Part shown: one piece after another, positions 21,100-31,270 of the stretch
How positions within the stretch are numbered: position 1 is the stretch's first letter
Layout of the letters: each line of letters opens with the position of its first letter
Origin: Prorocentrum cordatum
Taxonomy: Eukaryota; Sar; Dinophyceae; Prorocentrales; Prorocentraceae
Length of the DNA: 64,000 bases
Direction: 5' to 3'
Assembly: GCA_963575745.1 (NCBI GenBank)
Contig: CAUYUJ010019915.1
Location: 490,332-554,331 of the forward strand
Made by a program: the position numbers and the translations under genes
Notes under the pieces: generated by a model
What the model was told of the DNA's origin: nothing
Seen by the model: the letters and a program-made list of their open reading frames with translations, nothing else
The model's database searches: none

Positions 21100-21930
21100 G
21101 ATCCAGCTGCCTACCGGCAAGTCCCGCCACCGTGCCTGGGCTGCGGGTTATAGGCCAAGTAGAATGTTCGTTGAAATCTCGTGGGGGGCCTCTCGGGAGC
21201 CTCCTGGAGGCAGTTTTGGGGCCTCTTGGGGGCCGTTTTGTGGCCTCTTGGGGGCCTCTTGAGGCCTCTTGGGGGGGGGGGCTCTTGGGGCCTCTTGGGG
21301 CCTCTTGGGCGCTTTTTGGGGCCTCATGGGGGGCCCCTTGGGGCGGAAGGCTCGGACTTTCGCTTCATGTTTCCGGGCCCTCTTGGGCAGTCTTGAGCGC
21401 TTCTTGAGCCGTCTTGAGGCGCTCTTAGGCCGTCTTGGGGCCCTTTTGGAGGCCTTTTGGATTGTTTTGGGGCAGTCTTGGGGTCCTCTTGGGCCCTTTT
21501 GGAGCGTCGGAAATCCGAAAAGGCGAGAACGCCAACATCTTTTTGATAAATGCAAGGGCAATCAATGATGTTTGTCTTTGGGGGCCCTCTTTGGGAGACC
21601 TCTTGGATGCGCTTCTTGGGGCACCTTGGAAACCTCTTGCGCCACCTTGAGGGCACCTTGGGCGTCTTTGAGCGATCGTTCGGCAAACCGGGTCCCTCTT
21701 GGACCGTCTTGGGGGCCTCGTGGGCCGTCATGGAAGCGCTGGGGAGCCCCAGTGAGGCGCCATGGCCGCCTAAGGACCCTCCGGGACTATGGCTGGTGCG
21801 TGCAACGAAGTGTGGCCCGGAGGGGTGGGTGGGGCTATTAGAAGATTACAGAAACCCTGCCAGACAGCACCTGGCATTCTGGCGCGCCTCAAAGTGCCAG
21901 GGGGCACGGCGGCGGATCCCCGAGACTGGC
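21100..21930 (+). repeat. CTTGGG composite repeat, full copy I
   Basis: Bounded by CTGCCTACCGGCAAGTCC at the left and ACAGCACCTGGCATTCTGGC at the right, with the core at about 21498-21585. The same order of left end, core and right end is found at 34075-34870. About 0.83 kb, with no recognised coding. Confidence 0.85.
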
Positions 21931-22004
21931 CTCAAATCGCCTGCCCGTTCCAAAAATCCACAGTCGGGGATTGGGGATCGGGGTCGTTGGCCCTGAAGGA
22001 GGAG

Positions 22005-22256
22005 GGGCAAAGGCGAGAAGTAGCGAGCGTTTGTCCGCGGCCGTTTGGGCTCTAGCGTCCGACCGCCTATATGACCGTGTCGCGTTGCGACACGCTGCCG
22101 AGCATCGATACGGAAAAGGTTTCACCTTTTACTCTTGAGATGCTACGCTCTTGCCGTTTACGCGGTCATCTCTTCTCTTTAGGCCTGTCACTACCACGAT
22201 ACGACAGACCAAATCAGTGGCTATGTCTAAGACGCAGTATTTGGTTGAGCCTACGT
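22005..22256 (+). repeat. Left LTR-like repeat
   Basis: Shares GGGCAAAGGCGAGAAGTAGC, GCGTTTGTCCGCGGCCG, CGCCTATATGACCGTGTCGC and GAGCATCGATACGGAAA with 25996-26190. It shares ATACGACAKACC and GTCTAAGACGCAGTATTTGG with 27051-27104. Identity begins abruptly at GGGCAAAGG, so sequence upstream of that point in the right repeat has no left counterpart. Confidence 0.8.
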
Positions 22257-22822
22257 GGTGGCGGAGGTGGCCGCTGGTGGCCAGCTCTGCTCTATTCCTT
22301 GTTATTCACGGCGCTATCTGGTGGACTAGTAATATGGTGGACCATCAGGGCGCAGTGGCTCGACGTGGAGGAGACCATGGCCATCGCAAGGACACTTGCA
22401 CTGAAGCTTCTGCTTATGCAGAGGTCTCCTACCCGAACCCAGCATCTCTGCTCTACTATACTCCTAAAGTCCACACACCAACGCCCCTTGGCAACTTCTT
22501 CGGAGATACGATGCATGGTACCATGCGTTATGAAAGCGTGCCTCCTGCACCCCTTCGCAAGCTGACGGTAACGCCACCTAGCAAACAACAGCAACCCACC
22601 ATCGACACCGACGTACGAGGCCACTGGATCAACGTTACTATCTTTGGTATCCTCTGGGTCGGTTTCAGCCGTGTTGTTGGACATATGCAGCGAGGCGCAG
22701 ACGACACCCGCACTACAGGCCCTCAGTGGGACCCAGCCGGTACCGCACTCTTCCGCGAGTGCGCCCGCGAGGTGCATGCTTGGATCACCGTGACCACAGG
22801 CACCATGAACCCTTTCCAATAA
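22223..22822 (+). CDS. 5' ORF of the copia-like element
   Basis: A 199-codon frame whose ATG (22223) lies inside the left LTR-like repeat. It begins MSKTQYLVEPTWWRRWP. A hydrophobic segment at about residues 16-32 could be a membrane span or signal anchor, followed by a second weakly hydrophobic stretch (INVTIFGILWVGFSRVVG). I do not recognise a family. Its position before the Gag-like segment suggests that it is the N-terminal part of the element's protein or a leader ORF. It is separated from the following segment by the stop at 22820-22822. Confidence 0.4.
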   Translation: MSKTQYLVEPTWWRRWPLVASSALFLVIHGAIWWTSNMVDHQGAVARRGGDHGHRKDTCTEASAYAEVSYPNPASLLYYTPKVHTPTPLGNFFGDTMHGTMRYESVPPAPLRKLTVTPPSKQQQPTIDTDVRGHWINVTIFGILWVGFSRVVGHMQRGADDTRTTGPQWDPAGTALFRECAREVHAWITVTTGTMNPFQ

Positions 22823-22949
22823 GTTGTTGCCTTACAGCGTGGCCAGGGAGGCCTGGCAAGGTCTATCGCCATGAGAGACCCTCAGCCGTGATCAACTTTA
22901 GAGTGGACATTGGTGGACGCCACACCGATGGGGCCACCTATATAATGTA

Positions 22950-23245
22950 CCTTCCTCAGCACTAAATTCGAGACCCTCGAAGACGAAAGACAACTGAACT
23001 CGGGGACGGTTCTCATCGGTCTACGTGTCCATGTAGGAGACCGGATGGACCACGCGCTGGCCCGTTTCGAGATCGCATGCTTCGACGCCGACGTTGCGGA
23101 GTTCAACGCCCCAAACTTTCAAATTCTGACAGTCATAATGTTCAGGGCCCTAGGTGTCGGCGCCTCTCGTGCACAACAACTGTTACAATCACTGAGCCAC
23201 CAAATGTTAGGGACCCAGCAACAGTTTGATTGTTTCTTTCATTGA
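22950..23245 (+). pseudogene. Gag-like segment of the copia-like element
   Basis: The frame encodes FETLEDERQLNSGTVL, then DRMDHALARFEIACF and MFRALGV...QQLLQSL. The arrangement of an acidic helix with ALARFE, then MxxRALGV and LLQ, is what copia-type Gag proteins of dinoflagellates look like, as far as I can judge by eye. It ends at a TGA near 23245. An Asp/Glu/Thr-rich stretch continues in another frame (about 23515-23800), so the protein is broken. Confidence 0.45.
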
Positions 23246-23819
23246 ACGCACGAGGGCTTATGCCCACATTGCTGAGCGAACCCCTGGTAACATTGGTGTC
23301 TTCCATCGCGGCCGCCGCGCCGATGTCTTCCACAGCGACACTCGCGCGGAGCAGCCTGCCAGCGCAGTCGGAACGACGATCCCCAACCGAACGAGGCCAC
23401 CATTTTACACAGCCAACAAGGTGGCCAGCCCTCGGGGTCGCAACACTGTTGGGCTCAATGCCGGGGACTGTCGGCAACGCCGGCCCCTGCCAACGCCGCT
23501 ACCTTAACGGGCTCGGCGGGGCAACCCGCGAAGCCCGAACTGCACTCTTCTTTCGACTCGGGCACAGATGCCGACACATCGGCACACGACGGCACCGAAC
23601 CCATAGATATCTGTGGTGTGCCTGTATTCCCAACCGAAGAAACAGAAACGACGATGGGGGCGTTCCAGGAAGAAACCGATTCGGAGGGTACGACGTGTGA
23701 TCCGACGTGTGCTTATGTCGAAGGGCAAGGTAAAGGCGAGGGTCAAAGACGACGGTTGCATGGTACAGGCGTACTGACATTCCTGATGTCTCTTTAAGAC
23801 CCAGAATATGAGGAAATCT

Positions 23820-24010
23820 TCCTGGGTGAAGGTAGAGGCCGTAGGCGCACCACAGGAAAGGGCAAGGGACGTCGGGGTACCCCGAGAGATGCCAACGGAA
23901 AAACAATGCAATGTGAGATTTGCCATCGCACCCAGCATCTTCGTCGCGAGCGCCCCAGGGGCGACGGGGGAGTCAGGGGGGTCCATCGACGCATTTGGCT
24001 CAGAGCGATT
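23820..24010 (+). pseudogene. Gag zinc-knuckle remnant
   Basis: A basic stretch (GRGRRRTTGKGKGRRGTPRD) leads into C-x2-C-x4-H-x4-R, with Cys codons at 23912 and 23921, His at 23936 and an Arg codon at 23951 where the fourth ligand (Cys) of a CCHC knuckle is expected. Retrotransposon Gag knuckles bind RNA. Loss of the last cysteine fits decay. Confidence 0.6.
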
Positions 24011-24141
24011 CTGACACTCAGTATTCTGATTTCGACGCGTTCCTAGCCGACGCCCCCTCTGCCGCTGTCTACTTTCTGGCTGCGAGGTAAACGGTCCCCG
24101 GCCTGTCCCTGGAGAGGTGCGCCGAGGAGCCCCACGATGAG

Positions 24142-25011
24142 GTGTTCTTTGGTCATGGTGAGATTAACCTCGCAGATTGGCTTGGCACCTCGATCGCGGG
24201 GCAACCTGTTTACATTGAGATCATCGAGGAGGACGAGTACCAGTCATCCGCCGACGCGCATCACGCGGCGGCGACGACACCTGCACATTCGGACGGACAT
24301 GAGCCGGACGATTCTGATGTCGACACGATGCTGGCTACGGAAGACGAGCTACATTTACCGTTCCAACCGCAGGTGATGGGTCATCCTGTGTGCGGGGTAA
24401 CCTGCGAAAATGATTTTTTGTGCGGGGTAGCCCGCGTGACGCCGGTGATCTCTCTCAGCGGGTTCAATGCGTCTTCGGACACAATGAAGGCCCCCAGTCG
24501 GCCTTCGTGCGAGCGCCCCACGAGCCGCAAGGCTTGGTGGCGCGCTGATCAGGCCAACGACGACGGAGAGCAGTGGCAGTTGACAGCAATGAGCCACGCA
24601 ACCATGCCCGGTGGCGCACTGCTCGTACTGGCGACGCCGAAGAGCGGGAAGCTGAAAGCAGTCCGCCGCGCTGCCATCGACGCAGCCACTCTCGCAGGCG
24701 TCCGCGCGCCCGCTCAAGCGACGCGCAGCGCCCGCGCGGACGTGGCGCGAGCTGCCCGCCAGCGATCTCACAGACCGATGGAGAAACTGAAGAGTCCAAG
24801 GATGAGTCTGGCCTCGAAAGGGTCGGCGATCACAACGACGGCGTCGCCCGTCAACGCGCGCCGCAGGACTGCGTGGGCGGTTGGTGGGCTCACTAATTTC
24901 ATTGTGAGGTGTGCTAAGGAAAACAAAGGCAATGCTATTGTTGATCAAGACGAATATATAAACAACCCCGTCTCAGCCAGCACCGTGAATTTCACGGGCG
25001 CAGATGCTTAG
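24142..25011 (+). CDS. Unassigned open frame inside the copia-like element
   Basis: This 289-codon frame follows the zinc-knuckle remnant. The first 65 residues are acidic (VYIEIIEEDEYQSSADAHH, PDDSDVDTMLATEDELHL). The middle holds a paired CGVTCENDFLCGVARV, and the C-terminal third is Arg/Ala/Ser-rich. I do not find the protease DTGA or integrase HHCC signatures. The acidic part may be the Gag-Pol junction, with the rest in a mutated frame. First ATG-type start is uncertain. Confidence 0.35.
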   Translation: MFFGHGEINLADWLGTSIAGQPVYIEIIEEDEYQSSADAHHAAATTPAHSDGHEPDDSDVDTMLATEDELHLPFQPQVMGHPVCGVTCENDFLCGVARVTPVISLSGFNASSDTMKAPSRPSCERPTSRKAWWRADQANDDGEQWQLTAMSHATMPGGALLVLATPKSGKLKAVRRAAIDAATLAGVRAPAQATRSARADVARAARQRSHRPMEKLKSPRMSLASKGSAITTTASPVNARRRTAWAVGGLTNFIVRCAKENKGNAIVDQDEYINNPVSASTVNFTGADA

Positions 25012-25029
25012 GCTAAGGCATCAAATGTG

Positions 25030-25880
25030 CTTACTGATATGTTTGTCAGCCTCAGAGGCGATGTGGCCTACGCCCTACTTTCACAAGTATGGCTAATGGT
25101 GCACGTTGTATCTTTAGAGCGTGTCCAGGAACTGACCTATATGGCAAGCGCGACGACTTCGCGCGATTAGCAGGAAACTGTAGGCCTGCCCAAAGAAGAC
25201 CGTTTATAAAGTGATGGCGCGAATTGGTAAGGTAGACCTGCACAGCGACTCCGGTGATCGACGCTTTAACGGCGACGCCGACGATGAAGCCTAAGGCAAT
25301 AGCATTCGCGGGGCAACCCTGTTACGGCTTGGGCACGCGCATGCTGGTCAGCCCGTCGTCCATCTTGTCCATATTGTCGACGCGTGCTGCAGGTCTCACC
25401 GCCTGCAGGTCCGCTCGAGCTATCCCGCTGAAGCGCTAGCTGCGGCCCACAAATTGGAGGACTGCGACTCCGCGATCGCCACGCTGCACGAAGTGCACGC
25501 AGTACCGCCGACACCCACTCAGTTTAATAACATTATTGAGACGGGCGGCCTCAGCATCAAGACCACCCTCACCACTGATGCGGAATATGTCTTCAAGTCC
25601 TTGTCAAGCAAAGACCTGAAGAAGCCGACTGGATATACCCTCCTGGGTCACATCAATTGAAGACCACAGATGATGGAACGCGGTATCGCGCATAGCGCGC
25701 AGTGGTGCGACACTCGCGACATGACCGCAGATAAGGGGAGCATTGATGGAGATAGGTTCCTACAAGTCACGGTCGGGATGCAATCTTTCAAGCATGACTT
25801 GAAGCGATGTGCTCCACACAGGGCTGGCCAGACGAGAATATTTGAGCCGCCCGCGGAGCAATGCGATGCGAGGTAAACCC
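25030..25880 (+). pseudogene. RT C-terminus and RNase H remnants (copia-like)
   Basis: Pieces in successive frames match the end of copia-type Pol. SLRGDVAYALLSQVWLM near 25045 resembles the segment after the RT palm. KVDLHSDSGDRRFNGDADDE near 25225 looks like the RNase H start. ETGGLSIKTTLTTDAEYVFK and SLSSKDLKKPT occur near 25540-25635. WCDTRDMTAD near 25705 is the typical copia RNase H end motif (DTRDMxADGLTKG). A TGA at 25658-25660 interrupts the last two. The upstream catalytic RT motifs are absent. Confidence 0.6.
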
Positions 25881-25995
25881 GCCGCGGTCCAGAATCGCGT
25901 GCTGTTGCCTTTCCTTTTGTACCATAGCTGCTTCGCCGAATTGCGCGGGACGCGGATTCTCGTTTTGTCTCCCCCCCTTATATCCGAAAGATGAT

Positions 25996-26190
25996 GGGCA
26001 AAGGCGAGAAGTAGCGAGCGTTTGTCCGCGGCCGTTTCGGCTCTCGCGTCCGGCCGCCTATATGACCGTGTCGCGCTGCGACACGCTACCGAGCATCGAT
26101 ACGGAAAGGGTTTCACCTTTTATTCTTGAGCTGCTACTTTCTTGCCGCTTGCGCGGTCACCGCTTCTCTCTAGCCCTAGAGCCTGTTTCT
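25996..26190 (+). repeat. Right LTR-like repeat, 5' part
   Basis: About 195 bp closely matching 22005-22190. Identity fades at TCTCTCTAGCCCTAGAGCCTG, where the 26201-27021 insertion begins. Confidence 0.8.
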
Positions 26191-26200
26191 CGTTTGGGGC

Positions 26201-27021
26201 ATGACGGGCCTCATGGCCCTCGCTCCCCCCCATTGCGTAACGCTCCCCCCCCAGTGCGCTGCGGGCACAACCGCAGTGCGCATTGGGATCCGCGTAGGTG
26301 TGCGCGCCGGAATCCGCATTGGAGTCTGGTCCGCAGTCGTCGTCGTCGTCGTCGTCGCTCGTGGCTTGTCGCTCGTCGCTCATAGTCGTCGTGCGCGCGG
26401 ACGCGTCTGAAACCTGTTTTTTATTCCGGGCCAGTGACAGCAATCATCTAGGGGGGTGGAAGGGGTCGATGTCGTCACGCTTCGCGGCGGCAGCGTCTGG
26501 GAATGCCTAAGAATGACGGGGGACGGGTAGCGCCAGCATGTAAGTGGCGATTTGCACCACAACGCTTGTGTACACCACACTGACAGTGCCTGCGTGCACC
26601 ACAGCGCCTGTGTACACCACACAGCCTATGTACACCACAGCAGCCGCGTGCAAGACAACGTCAATTTGTGCCACCGTACCTGCGGGCACAACAGCTCTCC
26701 ACATCAGCCGTGTGCAACACAGCACCAACGTACACCACAATGCTTGCGTGCATTGCGCACGGTTGTTGCGGTGTACGCAGGCGTTGTGGTATACACGCGC
26801 GTTGTGGTGCACGCGAGCGCTGTGGTGTACACAGGCGCAGTGGGGCATATCGCCACCTACATGCTGCTCGCGTCGTCGTCGTCGTCGTCATCGTCCTCGT
26901 CGCTCTTCGCTCGTCGCTCGTCGCGTCGCGCGCGCGGGCGCGGCTGCGGTGCCGGAGCCACACGGCGGGGGGGCGTTACGTCATATCCCCTCCTCGCCCG
27001 CCCCCCCATGACGTCCGTCAT
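26201..27021. mobile_element. ~820-bp TIR element inserted in the LTR
   Basis: The ends are imperfect inverted repeats. ATGACGGGCCTCATGG at 26201 pairs with the complement of 27006-27021 (14 of 16), and an inner TGCGTAACGC pairs with GCGTTACGT. The interior holds two direct GTC-microsatellite blocks (26335-26395 and 26874-26940) and an inverted pair of CACCAC arrays. No transposase frame was recognised. No target duplication could be fixed. Confidence 0.6.
26535..26872. repeat. Inverted CACCACA-type arrays
   Basis: The left arm starts AGCATGTAAGTGGCGATTTG and continues as degenerate 20-22-bp units such as TGTGTACACCACAGCGCC. The right arm (about 26760-26872) is the inverse and ends CGCCACCTACATGCT. 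The pair could form a long cruciform. Confidence 0.75.
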
Positions 27022-27044
27022 CGCCGAACATACAGAAACGCGCT

Positions 27045-27114
27045 CATTTCGCTACCGCGATACGACATACCGAGTAAGTGGCTACGTCTAAGACGCAGTA
27101 TTTGGTTCGGCCTA
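27045..27114 (+). repeat. Right LTR-like repeat, 3' part
   Basis: CGCTACCGCGATACGACATA then GTAAGTGGCTACGTCTAAGA and CGCAGTATTTGGTT match 22190-22256, completing the right LTR beyond the insertion. Confidence 0.8.
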
Positions 27115-27119
27115 CCACC

Positions 27120-28690
27120 TCACTTTAAACTCGCTGCGCCCATCATTACAGTCCGGCAGGGCAGCAGCAGCAACGACCAAATTGCTTCACCCGCCCCACG
27201 CTTGCCCCCTGATCTGCCTGCCTCGTCCCTGTCCCTCGCGGCTTCGCGCTGGCCAGGCGGAGCTCGTTTGCCTGACTTCTAGGCTCTCTAATCGTGCATC
27301 TGGCATTCGATTGCCTTCGACCGTCACTTCCAGCAACACATGTTCGGACGCTCCGCAACAAAATGCAGCGTCTCTTGATGATGACCATGCGCGCGGTGCA
27401 GGCCGAGCGCTGGCCTTCCGAATGGTTTCTTGGCCTCCCCCTGCCTCTTAGCGCCCTCCTCCTCCTCCTTACGCCTTCTTCTAACTATCCCTATTTTCCT
27501 GTCTCGTAGCAATGGCAAACATTGGGTCCAATAGTTCTTTGCTTTGCTGTCCATTCTCCTTCCTGCTCCTCCTGCTCCTCCTGCTCTGTCTTCGTTTTCC
27601 GCCAGATTCTCATCCTTCTCGTGCTCATCGTCTTGGTCCTCTCCCCCTTCTCCTGCTTCCTGTGTTTTGCTCGCGTCGGTGACATGCGAGGCTTGCCGCA
27701 CAAGGTCTGTAACGACTTCCTGAAGAACCTGAAAGACGCGTCATCGCGAGCACCTCTGCTAATGAAGAATGGGGATATTTCTGGATTGAACCAATGCTCG
27801 TCGCAGCTGATTGGGCGATTGGAGGAGAGGGGAACGGAGAGAGGTGAGGACGAATCACCAAAGCAAATCAGGGCCAGGAGCGGAATTCTCGAGATCGATC
27901 GCCCGGTCAGTTTGCGAACCACATCTCTGCCCGCTCTGTGACTATCCTATTCGCATGTTCTTGCGAGGCCCTTTTTGGTGGTGTCGTGAGGAGGAGGAGT
28001 CAGAGGAGGAGGTGGAGGAGGAGGAGGAAGAGGAGCAGGAGGAGGAAAAGCAGGAGGAGGAGGAGGAGGAGAAGGAGCAGCACAAGCGCATTGCCACGCG
28101 ACCATGGCACACGACCCGATGCCATGCCACCGCCCTTACACACCTGGTGGACCCAGAAGGCACTCGTGAACTACGCCATCCACCAATTGAGCAGCATCAT
28201 GGCTTCCCCGACCAGCAGTAGCGGCCACGACGGCAACATCCCGAACGCCAGTAGCACATGAGCGTCCTACCAATCAGGCGGAACAGCCCACTCCCCTGAC
28301 GATGACAACAGGAGAGACACGCACCTATGCGACACACCACCCGACCCCATTCGCGACCCTTACGACGACAATGCCCCCACAACCACGTCAAGCCATACAG
28401 CAACTGTGTCAGCATATTCCCTACAGACAAACACCCCAAGCGTCTATGAGCCACCAGCGGCAGGGCCCACCCTGCAACAAGCAGGGGCTCACCCATTATT
28501 AACAAGGACCCAATACATAACCCATCGGCTTCAGGCGAGCAGGTCTGTGAACACGTCTCACCATCACCAGTCAGTATAGGACTGGCACTATCGCTCGACG
28601 CACGCATACGCTCCCAGAACATACGAAATCTACAACTGGGGCATCGCTGCAACCCACAGCATATTCCCAGAGGATCCTCGGCAGTCCTTA
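27120..28690. other. Unassigned frame and GGA microsatellite
   Basis: The + frame at 27522-27941 (139 codons) contains a hydrophobic start and then RGLPHKVCNDFLKNLKDASS, which has a protein-like composition but no family I recognise. A GGA-type purine run covers 27990-28080. 28080-28690 shows nothing. Confidence 0.35.
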
Positions 28691-29105
28691 CACTGCAGAT
28701 CCATGTACTGGTCCTGTCCTTGGACCCAGCGCCCTCCCCTGGCCCTGGCCCCAGCCCCCATCTCCCTGAACCTTTCATGTTCGTTCGTCGTCGTACCCCT
28801 GGCCCTGGCCCCGGCCACCCTCGCGCCAGGTCCTTTCTTCTCGTTTGTCGTCGCCCCCCTGGTCCTGGTCTTGGCCCTGCCTCCCTGACCTGGCCCCAGC
28901 CGCCATCGCCCCCCTGGTTCTGGCACTGGGCGCGGCTTACCCCCTTGGCCCTTGCCCCAGCCCCCCTGGCCCCGCCGGCCCTGCCCCGTGACCTGGCCCC
29001 CCCACCTGGGCCAGCCTCGAAAAAAATATCGCGCCTCAGCGGCCAGAAATATGTCATTCGAGTAGGTCCCAATTGACATCCGCTGATTCAGCGCCGGGGC
29101 GCCCT
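28690..29105 (+). repeat. Duplicated block, copy A
   Basis: Starts TCCTTGGACCCAGCG, continues with repeated CCCTGGCCCTGGCCCCAGCC phrases, and ends with CCTCGAAAAAAATATCGCGCCTC plus GGCCAGAAATA, split here at the A-run. The whole block recurs at 30762-31160 with high similarity. Confidence 0.85.
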
Positions 29106-29352
29106 GGCCCCTCCTCCTCCTCCTCCTCCCTTCCTCTTCGTCGTCGTCGTCGTCCTCCTCCTCATCCTCCTCCCTCCTCCTCAGGTCCTCCTCCTTCTCC
29201 TCCTCCTCCTCCTCCTCTTCCTCCTCTCTCTCCTCCTCCTTGTTCCCTCGATCCCTCACCCGCGCCTCCTCCTCCTCCTCCTCCTCCTCCTCCTCCTCCT
29301 CCTCCTCCTCCTCCTCCTCCTCCTCCTCCTCCTCCTCCTCCTCCTCCTTCTC
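29106..29352 (+). repeat. TCC microsatellite (~250 bp)
   Basis: Imperfect TCC/TCT repeat, pure (CTC)n from about 29266 to 29348. It is the longest microsatellite in the window. Long Pro, Ser and Glu frames across it are artefacts. Confidence 0.95.
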
Positions 29353-29459
29353 TGCGTAAATGTGCAAGAGCCAGAGCACGCGCGCCGCTTGTTTCGGCAC
29401 GGCATGCCTTCCATCACCCACCCATCCCGCCAGCCGGCGCGCCCCCTATCTCCCCCGCC

Positions 29460-30760
29460 ACATCCCCCGCCCACCAGCCAGCGCGCCCCCTCCGCCCCGA
29501 CCTCTTTATTTTGGCACGGCCCCCTTCCCCACCCCGCGCGCCCCCTCCGCATCCCCCTCGCCAGCCTGCGCGCGCCCTCCGCCCGGTTCTTTTCTTGCGT
29601 CGCGCCCCCCCCCCCCTCTCCCTCCCCGCGTCCAGACCACCATCTCCCCGCCCGCCAGCCAGCGCGCCCCCCCGCCCGAGCTCTTTTATCTCGGCGCGGC
29701 ACCCCTCCCCCATCCAGCGCGCCCCCTCCGCGCCCCCCCCGCCCGCCAGCCAGCGCGCCCCCTCCGCCCCGACCCTGTTCTTTCGGCGCGGCACCCCACC
29801 CCCATCCCGCGCGCCCCCTCCGCGCCCCTCCCGCCCGCCGGCCGGCGCGCTCCCTTCCGCGGCGTTTTTTTACGCCTGCACGGCCCCCCCCTCATCCCAC
29901 GCGTCCCCACTGCGCGCCCCCCGCCCGCCGGCGGCTCCACCGCCCCCCCCTCCGCCCGCCAGCCTGCGCGCCACTCCCGCACCGATGTTTCCCTTCGGCA
30001 CGGTGCCCCAACCCCTCACGCCGCGCGCCCCCTCTGCGCCCCCCCCGGCCCGTCAGCCAGCGCACCCCCTCCGCCCTCCGATCGTTTTCTTTCGCCGCAG
30101 GCGCCCCCCCCGCGCCCCCCCCGCTCGCCAGCCAGCGCTCCCCCTCCGCCCCGATGTTTTCATTTCGGCGCCCCCCCGCCCCTCCCGCGCGCCCCCTCCG
30201 CCCCCCCCCTCGCCCGCCAGCCGCCAGCCAGCGCGCCCCCTCCGCCCCGACCATGGCGCTTCGGCACGGCACACGCCCACCCGCCCGCGCCACCATCCAC
30301 CGGCCAGCGCGCCCCCTCTGCCCCGACCGACCCTTTCTATTTCGGCGCGGCGCCCCACCCTGCCCCGCGCGCCCCCCCGCCCGCCGGCCAGCGCGCCCCT
30401 CCCGCCCCGACCCTTTTATATCGAACGCCCCCCCCCCCCGCGCGACCCCATCCGCGGCCCCCCCGCCCGCCAGCAGCCCGCGCGCCCTCTCCGCCCCGAC
30501 CCTTCTATTCGGGCACGGCACCCCCCCCATCCCGCGCGCCCCCCCCCGCGCCCCCCCACCCGCCAGCCAGCGCGCCCCTTCCGCCCCGACCGCGTCATTC
30601 CGGCACGGCCCACCCTCCATCCCACGCGCCCCCTCCCCGCCCCAAACGCCCGCCAGCCAGCGCGCCACCCCGCCCCGACCCTTTCTATTCCGGCATTGCG
30701 CCCCCCCCGCCCGCCGGCCAGCGCGCCATTCCCGCCCCGACCCTTTAACATCGGACGCCC
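29460..30760 (+). repeat. GC-rich 80-95-bp satellite, block 2
   Basis: About 14 units built on CAGCGCGCCCCCTCCGCCCC, a GACC-T-rich-TTTCGGC segment, then CATCCCGCGCGCCCC. It is the same family as 17105-17500 by the CCGCCCCGACC/TTTCGGC core. Very high C content on the + strand gives long open frames in all phases, none credible as protein. Confidence 0.9.
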
Positions 30761-30761
30761 C

Positions 30762-31270
30762 TGTCCTTGAACCCAGCGTCCTCCCCTGGCCCTGGCCCCA
30801 GCCCCCCTCTCCCTGGACCCTTCATGTTTGCTTCTCGTCGCACCCCTGCCCCTGGCCCTGGACCCAGCCACTTCCCTGGCCCTGGCCCCAGCCCCTTTCG
30901 CGCCAGATCCTTTATTTCTTGTTCGTCGTCGTCTCCCTGGTCCTGGTCCTGGCCCTGCCTCCCTGACCTGGCCCCAGCCGCCCCCTGGTCCTGGCACTGG
31001 ACCCAGCCTACCCTCCTGGTCCTTGCCCCAGCCCCCCTCGCCCCGTTGGCCTCCCCACATGGCCCAGCCTCGAAAAATCTATCGCGCCTCAGCTGCCAGA
31101 AATACCTCATTCGAGTAGGCCCCAATCGACAACCGCTGATTCAGCACCAGGGCGCCCTGGCCCCTCCTCCTCCTCCTCCTCCTCCTCCTTGTTTCCTCGA
31201 TCCCCCACCTGCGCCTCGTCCTCCTTCTCTCCTCAGATGTGCAAGAGCCAGAGCACGCGTGCCACTTGTT
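30762..31270 (+). repeat. Duplicated block, copy B
   Basis: Second copy of 28690-29400, including the CCAGCCTCGAAAAATCTATC junction, the CATTCGAGTAGG phrase, a shorter TCC run (31164-31190) and the terminal ATGTGCAAGAGCCAGAGCAC (29359 and 31237). The satellite block 2 lies exactly between copies A and B. Confidence 0.85.

Larger units (their letters stand above)
22005..27114 (+). mobile_element. Decayed Ty1/copia-like LTR retrotransposon
   Basis: Long direct repeats enclose Gag- and Pol-like remnants. The left repeat is 22005-22256. The right repeat is 25996-26190 plus 27045-27114, broken by a later insertion. Between them lie, in order, a 200-codon 5' frame, a Gag-like segment, a CCHC-type knuckle, and C-terminal RT/RNase H remnants. 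Protease, integrase and the catalytic RT motifs were not found, so most of pol is deleted. Stops and frame changes separate the pieces. The element is non-autonomous and inactive as read. Confidence 0.7.

Noticed and set aside
20299-21731. Arg/Pro/Lys-rich minus-strand frames resembling histone-like proteins
   Set aside because: They are translations of the degenerate CTTGGG minisatellite and appear in every copy and phase of that repeat.
28630-30966. Very long Pro/Arg/Ser/Glu-rich open frames on both strands (up to 565 codons)
   Set aside because: They follow TCC microsatellites and the GC-rich satellite, are open in several phases at once, and change composition exactly with the repeat unit.
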